A DNA stretch of 8,059 nucleotides, from contig JAUWIS010000031.1 of assembly GCA_030605245.1 (NCBI GenBank), positions 1-8,059 of the forward strand, given 5' to 3'. Under the pieces are notes generated by a model, which was given only the letters and a program-made list of their open reading frames with translations, searched no databases and had not been told where the DNA came from. Positions 1-5,294 of the stretch are shown in pieces; the stretch's first letter is position 1, and each line of letters begins with the position of its first letter. This DNA is from Methanobacteriota archaeon (GTDB taxonomy: Archaea > Thermoplasmatota > JASEFT01 > JAUWIS01). The position numbers and the translations under genes were made by a program.

Positions 1-121
1 CTATGATGCTCACTATTTTTCTTACATTTATGTCCACATCTACAATCTTTCTTTCAATAACCTCTGGTATTTCAGTTTCATGAAATTCTGCTATAACAGT
101 TTTAAGAGCTTCCTTTTTCAT
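1..121 (-). CDS. N-terminus of a second AAA+ ATPase (COG1373/AAA_14-DUF4143-like), cut by window edge
   Basis: Forty codons are visible from an ATG at 121 to the window edge. The peptide starts MKKEALKTVIAEFHE, continues TEIPEVIERKIVDVD and ends RKIVSII. This resembles the start of archaeal and bacterial predicted ATPases in which an 'EFH..EIPE...R' segment is followed by '(K)IVSIIGxRRxGKT', the Walker A loop. The window stops just before the loop, so no catalytic residue is seen and the family call rests on the N-terminal pattern alone. Known members are AAA+ domains joined to a C-terminal nuclease-like region, with functions mostly unassigned. The start is supported by a TATA box centred 26 nt upstream, implying a leaderless mRNA. 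The gene is 140 bp downstream of another ATPase on the same strand but has its own promoter. Confidence 0.6.
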   Translation of the reverse strand, partial: MKKEALKTVIAEFHETEIPEVIERKIVDVDINVRKIVSII

Positions 122-135
122 AGGGCTGTATAGGG

Positions 136-159
136 CACCAAAGTATTTAAATTTTGGTG
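136..159 (-). promoter_or_regulatory. Leaderless promoter with a dyad operator over the TATA box (second ATPase)
   Basis: On the minus strand, TTTAAATA (144-151) is preceded by CCAAAA, a plausible BRE. Its centre is about 26 nt from the ATG at 121, so transcription should start at or next to the A of the start codon. The TATA box sits inside a perfect inverted repeat: CACCAAA (136-142) and TTTGGTG (153-159) with a 10-bp spacer. A dimeric regulator bound here would block TBP/TFB. The dyad and TATA match are seen directly; the repression mechanism is inferred. Confidence 0.55.
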
Positions 160-261
160 TCCTTTAGGGAGCCAAATACAGTGGAGGAAAAATTTGCTAT
201 CAAATATGCAGGATTATGATTTTTGGGTGCTGTTCTTGGCATGGGTTTTGAAGCTGTGTTT

Positions 262-1679
262 TTATTTCCCACTTTTTGTTTTGGATGAGCAAAGATGCCT
301 ATGAATACCCTTCAAGTCAAAACAGTAGCAGTCTTTTGTTCTTTTTTTGAATGATTTAGCAAAAATTATATAGTGCTCTTTTCTTTTGTCTTTATTCCAG
401 TCAACAAATTTAGATTTTTCTTTTAATTCCTGCAAAATTTCCTCTGCATTAATATCATCTTTCCATTTGCATTCACCAAACAGGATTTCTTTCGCATTTT
501 TATTTAATGCTACTATGTCAATCTCATATACATTTTTTCCTTTTTCTCCTTTAAACTTCCCCCATTGCCTGCCTATTTCATCAAATTCAAATATTGGTCG
601 GGATGATAAGAACTGCCTACAAAATACTTCAAATTGTCTTCCAACATAAGTATTTATATCCCTCTTTTTTTGTTCTATAAAACTTTTCTTTCTAGATTTA
701 TATGCTGAGAGATTTTTATAAAAAAGACTAAACCAAAAATTCATTATCGGGTTTTTTATTACAAAAATTTTTTTGTTTCCAATTACCTGTTTTTCCTGTG
801 AAATAATCTCAAAGTAATAAAGCAGTTCATTTAGGTATCTCGTAATTTTACTTTCTTTTTTTGATAAAAATGAGGATATTTTACTTATTGTATTCTCACC
901 ATTGGCTATCGCAGTCAAAATATCATAATAACGCCCTTTTCTCTTTCCAAATTCCAAAGCAAGAATCCTTTCAACTTCATCTTCAAGAACCGCATTTTCT
1001 CTTAGAAAGAATTCTTTCAGAATGACTTCAAATTTTTTTCCTTCCAGGTTTTCATCTTCTATAGCTGTATAGTATTTTGGAAAACCACCAAAAATGGAGT
1101 AAAGCTTAATTATTTCTTCAATATTTTTTATATTCAATTCCTTACACATCTCAATTACTGAGGATTGATTTAAGGGCTTAAGAAACAATTTCCTTTTCAC
1201 TCTTCCATACAATGGCTCCTTATTATCATAAAAGATTTTTTTTATTAAACCAATAGTAGAACCAGAAAAAATTAATAAAAGATTTTTCTTTTTTTCATTT
1301 AAATCAATATATTTCTGTAATGTTCCATATACCGATTTATCAATCTCATTAAAATTTTGAAACTCATCAAAGGCAACTGTTCCTTCATATCTCTCAAAAA
1401 GTGTTTTGAAGAAAGAATCCCAATCAGTAAGACTTTCCAGATCTGTGATTATCTTATTTTCTTTTAATATCCCCTCAAATTCTCTAAGGAGGGATGAGGA
1501 TGATTTATTTTTTGTTATAAAAAAATATAATCCCCCTTTTATTGATTCTTGTATTAACCTACTTTTCCCTATTCTTCTCAGACCATAAACAACCAAACTA
1601 AAAAGTTTCCTTTTTGAGAGCCGGTAGCTTTCTTCTATAATAATTATTGCAGTTCTTTTTTTCTATTTATAAATCTCAT
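262..1679 (-). CDS. Archaeal AAA+ ATPase with C-terminal DUF234 nuclease-like domain; apparent -1 frameshift near its start
   Basis: Family: predicted archaeal ATPase (COG1672, Arch_ATPase plus DUF234). Residues here are counted from a TTG at 1596. Walker A is GLRRIGKS (5-12), Walker B is TVAFDE (73-78), a sensor-1-like strand LLLIFSGS spans 106-113, and the family motif PLYGR is at 128-132. A winged-helix region spans about 221-275. NPIMNFWFSLFY (282-293) and a PD-(D/E)XK-like core follow, with EID (D360) and ECK (E375, K377). TTG is not the natural start. In another frame an ATG at 1679 encodes MRFINRKKEL, the conserved family N-terminus, and stops after one more codon (TAA 1644-1646). The main frame is open from 1662 and reads IIIIEESYRLSKRKLFSLVVYG. 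One base appears to be missing within 1647-1662. The cause could be gene decay, a sequencing or assembly error, or slippage on A7 (1656-1662). The stop codon is TAA at 262-264. The cellular role of this family is unknown; nuclease activity is inferred only. Confidence 0.85.
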
Positions 1680-1720
1680 ACAGTTAGTGTATAATACAGT
1701 AAGTGTATATAAATTTTTGG
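1678..1720 (-). promoter_or_regulatory. ATPase promoter with two tandem 15-bp palindromic operators
   Basis: On the minus strand a TATA box TTTATATA (1706-1713) is preceded by CCAAAAA. The next promoter to the left has nearly the same core, CCAAAATTTAAATA. The TATA centre is about 30 nt from the ATG at 1679, giving a leader of only a few nucleotides. Between TATA box and start codon lie two copies of a 16-bp unit, 1678-1693 and 1694-1709, differing at one base. Each contains the dyad ATACA-N5-TGTAT (plus-strand spacers GTTAG and GTAAG). The right copy overlaps the TATA box and the left one overlaps the start codon. This looks like an operator for a dimeric regulator. The same TATATAAA could serve leftward and rightward transcription. 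Confidence 0.6.
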
Positions 1721-1744
1721 ATTTGGGGTTTTGGTAAGGAAGCG

Positions 1745-1840
1745 ATGATTAGGATAATGGGAAAGAACCCAGAGGATGCGACGGAAAAGTGCGAAGCACT
1801 TTTCCTAACATCTTCGGAATTTGCAAAGCAAATTCCGTAA
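1745..1840 (+). CDS. Candidate small protein, 31 codons, with two inverted repeats inside its coding frame
   Basis: An ATG at 1745 opens a frame of 31 codons ending at TAA 1838-1840. AAGGA (1736-1740) lies four bases upstream and TATATAAA (1706-1713) about 32 nt upstream, so both a weak ribosome site and a promoter are possible. The peptide begins MIRIMGKNPEDATEK and ends SSEFAKQIP; it has no signal peptide or membrane segment. Local composition is more GC-rich and more gene-like than the flanks, which look non-coding. I do not recognise the protein. Both hairpins of this region fall in frame: the first encodes EKCEALF, the second SSEFAKQIP. It may be a true small protein, a remnant of a larger gene carried on a mobile sequence, or a chance reading of a structured element. 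Confidence 0.3.
   Translation: MIRIMGKNPEDATEKCEALFLTSSEFAKQIP
1783..1805. repeat. Perfect 10-bp hairpin with GAA loop
   Basis: GGAAAAGTGC (1783-1792) and GCACTTTTCC (1796-1805) are exact inverted complements around the loop GAA (1793-1795). The tip contains GCGAAGC, known from DNA structural work as an unusually stable mini-hairpin, so the site could fold as single-stranded DNA as well as RNA. No T-run follows on either strand, so it is not a textbook intrinsic terminator. It is one base away from a second, longer hairpin. Confidence 0.8.
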
Positions 1841-1847
1841 GATGTTA
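1806..1847. repeat. 19-bp hairpin with one bulge and AAA loop
   Basis: The inner stem CGGAATTTGC (1815-1824) pairs perfectly with GCAAATTCCG (1828-1837) around loop AAA (1825-1827). The outer stem TAACATCTT (1806-1814) pairs with AAGATGTTA (1839-1847), leaving a single bulged T at 1838. With the neighbouring hairpin it makes a compact tandem stem-loop element of 65 bp. Such pairs resemble REP-type or IS200/IS605-type hairpin ends, or a structured RNA. No transposase is present in the window. Confidence 0.8.
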
Positions 1848-1973
1848 TTGGTAAGTTAAAGGCTTTTTTCTAAATCCTTCAAATTAAACAGATAAATATT
1901 CTCTAAAAAATTTAATTCTTTTTTTTATCAGCAAATAGAGGGGATATAATTAGTCTAATCTTCTTACAACTTT
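1848..1973. other. AT-rich intergenic stretch downstream of the surface operon
   Basis: I see no gene here. There are short T-runs that could end transcription: six T on the minus strand (1905-1910), downstream of the 1974-2654 gene, and on the plus strand T6 at 1864-1869 and T8 at 1919-1926, downstream of the small ORF. Archaeal transcription often ends at such U-rich tracts without a hairpin, so this is a plausible but weak terminator zone for both directions. Confidence 0.3.
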
Positions 1974-2654
1974 TTAAGATTTCTGTTTCTTTGTTTTACC
2001 TTTACTGTTCCAGTCTTTCAACTTTGGAATCTTTCCTTTATCCTGCATATAAAATACAACCGCAAGGACTCCAAAGAAAACTGTTGCCCCTATCAAAACA
2101 TACAAAGGCCACAAGGGTATCGGCTCCCTGACTGTGAAAGAGGTTTCTGGGATTATTCCTGAACACCCAAGTGGCAGGTTGGTTGTATTTAGTTGATAAT
2201 TCATCAGCTCCTCATCAGAAAAGTATCCTATGGATTGCATCATGTAGGATACATCATCCAGATAAAACTCTATGTTCATTCTAACAAGATATGTGCCCTG
2301 CAGTGTTTCTTTTGATGTTGAAATTACAAGGGAAATTTTGGCAGGGTCATTAATGTTTATTGTCCCTAAGTTTTTGATAGCAATTTGACCATTACTTATT
2401 TCAAACACCGGCGGACTTGATACTTCATTTATGTTTTTTGATTCCTCCTCAGTAACGTATTTGTATATCTCTACGGTTAGAAACACGTTTTCCATTGTTT
2501 TGTTGTAATTGTTTTCTATTGTAAAACAAAGTTCACCTGATTCATCGGGTTTTATGGTTGGTGTATGAAAGTTGCCGAAATCTACATTACAAAGAGCAGA
2601 TGATGAAAACAGTGAAAATATTGTTATTCCAAGAATGATGAGTTTGATTTTCAT
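1974..2654 (-). CDS. Secreted, C-terminally membrane-anchored protein with an Ig-like ectodomain
   Basis: This 226-residue protein has a signal peptide (about 1-22, KLIILGITIFSLF core) and an all-beta ectodomain (about 25-175). The ectodomain has the 'IKPDESGELCFTIENNY' pattern seen in archaeal NEW3/S-layer-type Ig repeats (COG1361/COG1470-like). A single transmembrane helix follows (about 183-203), then a lysine-rich cytoplasmic tail (KGKIPKLKDWNSKGKTKKQ). There are two N-glycosylation sequons (N51, N156) and a cysteine pair C43/C164 that could form a disulfide. C22 sits near the signal cleavage site, but the preceding SAL does not make a good lipobox. It starts 4 nt after the stop of the large surface protein and shares its mRNA, so the two probably act together in the cell envelope. 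No enzyme motif is visible; function unknown. Confidence 0.85.
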   Translation of the reverse strand: MKIKLIILGITIFSLFSSSALCNVDFGNFHTPTIKPDESGELCFTIENNYNKTMENVFLTVEIYKYVTEEESKNINEVSSPPVFEISNGQIAIKNLGTININDPAKISLVISTSKETLQGTYLVRMNIEFYLDDVSYMMQSIGYFSDEELMNYQLNTTNLPLGCSGIIPETSFTVREPIPLWPLYVLIGATVFFGVLAVVFYMQDKGKIPKLKDWNSKGKTKKQKS

Positions 2655-2658
2655 TTTT

Positions 2659-2663
2659 TCACC
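2659..2663 (-). promoter_or_regulatory. Shine-Dalgarno GGTGA overlapping the upstream stop codon
   Basis: On the minus strand GGTGA lies four bases before the ATG at 2654 and contains the TGA stop of the preceding 866-residue gene. GGTGA is the usual archaeal ribosome site, complementary to the 16S 3' end. The overlap suggests translational coupling, giving a fixed ratio of the two envelope proteins. Confidence 0.7.
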
Positions 2664-5259
2664 TTTTTTTTCTGAGCAGTATGATTGTTACTATTGCAAA
2701 AACACATAAAATCATGACTGCATAAATCACTGATGCTGAGGGCCATGCCTCTGCTTTTTTTTCTTCTACAAACAGCATTTTTGCAACAGAATTTGTTTCA
2801 TTCGATTCATCTATTCTGTTTTCAGGGTCAACAAAAACTGAAATAACATGTTCGCCTTTTACTGCTTTCCATTCAAAGGTCAGAGTTTTTCGTTCACCTG
2901 ATTTTAGCAAAGAAATATTTTTTTCACCAATCACAATGTTGTCAACAGTAAACAAAACATTAACATCATATGCATCCTGATTTCCTTTATTTGAAATATT
3001 CACAGAGAAAACAAGATTATCACCTTCCTTTGGATTAGAGACAGAAACATTGATTCCGGATACTGCAAGGTCAGGTTTTTTTTCAGACAACCATCCAAGA
3101 ACAGTTTCAATGATTTCGTTTTTGTCATTTTCATTTGGGATAAATGAGAAATCAAATGCAAAGAAAACAACCCTGTAAACACCAGAATATCCTATAGCGG
3201 AATAATTGTTTTTTCCATAAAAAACTCCGAATGAGTCATTATCTGGCATGACATCATCTGCAAAATCCTCAGATGAAGGATTTGTGACATAATTAGCATT
3301 ATCAAAAACAGGATTCATCCCAATCAAAGGATTTGGAATACCTACATCCTCATCAGCAGAATCAACACGCAGATACTTTTTCACAAAATCATTACTATTA
3401 TTATATATATCATGTAGGATGTCCTGACCAATGAGGAAAAGATTTCCACCATTTTCAAGATACATGATGATGTTTTCCTGATCATCTCCTGTTAATGTGT
3501 TTTCCCACTCCTTGCCGGTGTCCCATATTACAGCATCATATTTTTCCATCACGGTTGCATTTGGACCGTTTAGCTCAACATCGAAAACATCATAATAATA
3601 GAATGTAGAATTCAAAATATTTTCAAGACTGCTTTCACAGTCGTTTACAAGGAGTACTGAATACGGCAAAGAAACTTTTGCAACAAGCAAGATAGAATCA
3701 GTCACACCATTCTGTGATTTTCCAAAAAACCCAATAGTGTAATCACCCATCACTGTATTAGATGGACAGGTAACTGTTAATGTTATATTTTTTGTTTCAT
3801 TTGCACCAATGATTATGGTTTTGTTAAATGATGCCTCCCATCTCAAAGGTGCATCTATTGTGAAATTAACTGTTATATTATGATTGTAATTGTTTTTCAC
3901 GCTGATGGTATAATCTGTTGAATTCCCAGGTGCTATCCTGGAAACATTGTTGACACAGGTGAGCATTTCTTCTCCTTTAATGAACCATGCTACAACCCTG
4001 TTCACAACTTCATTTCTATCATTTTCATTCTGAATATATGAAAAATCAAATGCAAAGAAAACAACATCATAGATGCCTGAGTATCTGATGGCAGAGTAAT
4101 TGTTTTTACCATAGAATATTCCAAATGAGTCACCATCAGGTGTGATGGAATCTGCAAACCAATTTTCTGTTACAGGAAAATCAACCCCGTCACCAATAGG
4201 ATCCCCTGATACGCCTATAAGTCTATTAATACCTGTATTTTGCTCACAGCCCGCCACATGCAAATAGTCAACTACAAAATCATTCAACCCTGTTTCATCC
4301 AAAACATCCTGACCAATTAACCAAAGACTTCCTCCTTTATCAAGATAATTTGAAAGATTTTGCTGCTCAGACAAACTAATTGTGTTAAACCATGATTTAC
4401 CGCAGTACCAGATTACAAGATTATAATCACACAAAAAAATCCTGGAAAGATTTGCTATGTCGTAATTATAGAATGTATCATTAAGCGCATCCCTTAACAT
4501 TTGTGACATCTCCTTTTCTACAAGCAGTATCTTTGTTGGTCTCACAACCCTAACAGTAATATTAATTAAAACATTTTTGCCATAAAATGCTGCTGTAATA
4601 TTAACAGGATAGTTTCCATAGGTGAAATTAAACGGCGCATGAACAAGCAAACTTATGTTTTTGCTTTCCCCTATTGAAAGAAAAACAGGGCTTTCAATGT
4701 CTACCAAAACAGAAGAAACACTCAAATTCACATACCCTTCATTTTCACCTATGTTTCTTAATTCTATTGATGTCTCAGTTCTTTCCCCTACTGGTACAAC
4801 AATAGTTTTTTCTTCAGCGTTTATTTCAATATCATAAGATTCTTTTACTGTCATGGTGAGCACCAAAACTTGTGATTCAGTACTGCTTTCACCAAAAATA
4901 AGGATAAAATACTCTTTGATTCCTGCATCCTCTGGCACATAAATGAAAAATGTAACAGATTTGGTTTCGTTTTGTTTGAGAGTAATATTGTTTACCGAGT
5001 TGGCCTGGTAAATAAATGAATAATTCCAGCCGGAGGAAATGACTGCGCTGAACTCTATTGTATCATCACTACCAAGGTTTGTAACACTTATTTCGAATGG
5101 CCTTTCTTCCCCAGGGGCAATAACACAGACCTTATCCAGACATTCCAAAACCAGGTTATCTCCCTTTTCTGCATTCACCTCTGTAGGGAAAACTGGGAGA
5201 AGCATACATGATATAATAAGTAATACCAATGTTTTCATTATTCTTGGTTTTATTTTCAT
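2659..5259 (-). CDS. Large surface protein: signal peptide, Ig-like repeats, two GATase-like domains, CARDB, TM anchor
   Basis: I chose ATG 5259 (866 aa) over the adjacent TTG at 5262, because the promoter places the transcript start there. Residue numbers below count from that TTG. A signal peptide ends near 31. Ig/NEW3-like domains cover about 36-141, 144-241 and 433-533. Two Rossmann-like domains of GATase-I/ThuA-like appearance cover about 243-430 and 535-728. Both have 'D..VIW.(C/T)GK.W', 'YL..GG.L(W/F)LIGQD', 'D..(T/M)PD.DSFG(I/V)FYGKNNYSAI.YSG.Y' and 'VVFFAFDFS.I.NEND'. A CARDB domain (729-835) precedes a TM helix (about 845-863) ending in RKKR. The block Ig plus GATase is duplicated with a 298-residue offset. 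No Cys sits at a shared nucleophile position, so the GATase-like domains are probably binding rather than catalytic (inferred). About 27 N-X-S/T sequons are present. It likely projects from the cell surface and binds a ligand, glycan or partner cell. Confidence 0.9.
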   Translation of the reverse strand: MKIKPRIMKTLVLLIISCMLLPVFPTEVNAEKGDNLVLECLDKVCVIAPGEERPFEISVTNLGSDDTIEFSAVISSGWNYSFIYQANSVNNITLKQNETKSVTFFIYVPEDAGIKEYFILIFGESSTESQVLVLTMTVKESYDIEINAEEKTIVVPVGERTETSIELRNIGENEGYVNLSVSSVLVDIESPVFLSIGESKNISLLVHAPFNFTYGNYPVNITAAFYGKNVLINITVRVVRPTKILLVEKEMSQMLRDALNDTFYNYDIANLSRIFLCDYNLVIWYCGKSWFNTISLSEQQNLSNYLDKGGSLWLIGQDVLDETGLNDFVVDYLHVAGCEQNTGINRLIGVSGDPIGDGVDFPVTENWFADSITPDGDSFGIFYGKNNYSAIRYSGIYDVVFFAFDFSYIQNENDRNEVVNRVVAWFIKGEEMLTCVNNVSRIAPGNSTDYTISVKNNYNHNITVNFTIDAPLRWEASFNKTIIIGANETKNITLTVTCPSNTVMGDYTIGFFGKSQNGVTDSILLVAKVSLPYSVLLVNDCESSLENILNSTFYYYDVFDVELNGPNATVMEKYDAVIWDTGKEWENTLTGDDQENIIMYLENGGNLFLIGQDILHDIYNNSNDFVKKYLRVDSADEDVGIPNPLIGMNPVFDNANYVTNPSSEDFADDVMPDNDSFGVFYGKNNYSAIGYSGVYRVVFFAFDFSFIPNENDKNEIIETVLGWLSEKKPDLAVSGINVSVSNPKEGDNLVFSVNISNKGNQDAYDVNVLFTVDNIVIGEKNISLLKSGERKTLTFEWKAVKGEHVISVFVDPENRIDESNETNSVAKMLFVEEKKAEAWPSASVIYAVMILCVFAIVTIILLRKKR

Positions 5260-5281
5260 CAAAATAGAATAGTATAGTTGG

Positions 5282-5294
5282 TATAAAAGGTTTA
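5282..5294 (-). promoter_or_regulatory. Leaderless promoter of the surface-protein operon
   Basis: On the minus strand TTTTATA (5282-5288), preceded by AAACC, is centred 26 nt before the ATG at 5259, so the mRNA should begin at the start codon. No Shine-Dalgarno is seen before that ATG, in agreement. The upstream element overlaps the TAA stop (5292-5294) of the flippase gene, so the surface operon can be transcribed separately although it lies directly behind the glycan genes. Confidence 0.6.

Noticed and set aside
181..219. GGAGG (183-187) on the plus strand as a ribosome site, with a GTG-started 12-codon frame
   Set aside because: No suitable start lies at the right spacing, and the frame is too short to support.
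206..310. Plus-strand frame of 34 codons (MQDYDFW...) with hydrophobic residues
   Set aside because: It overlaps the end of the ATPase gene on the opposite strand, has no convincing start signals, and its hydrophobicity follows from the antisense of an AT-rich gene.
1783..1847. The twin hairpins as an intrinsic transcription terminator or CRISPR repeat
   Set aside because: No T-run follows either stem on either strand, and there is no regular repeat-spacer pattern.
2585..2654. Lipoprotein anchor at C22 of the small envelope protein
   Set aside because: The residues before the cysteine (SAL) do not match a lipobox, and a C-terminal TM helix already anchors the protein.
5262..5262. TTG at 5262 as start of the large surface protein
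   Set aside because: The adjacent ATG at 5259 fits the TATA box distance and needs no rare start codon.
5039..5272. Plus-strand frame of 77 codons opposite the signal-peptide end of the large surface protein
   Set aside because: It is antisense to a well-supported gene and has no domain, promoter or ribosome site; the same holds for other short plus-strand frames opposite 386-649, 5521-5850, 6481-6810 and 7608-7811.
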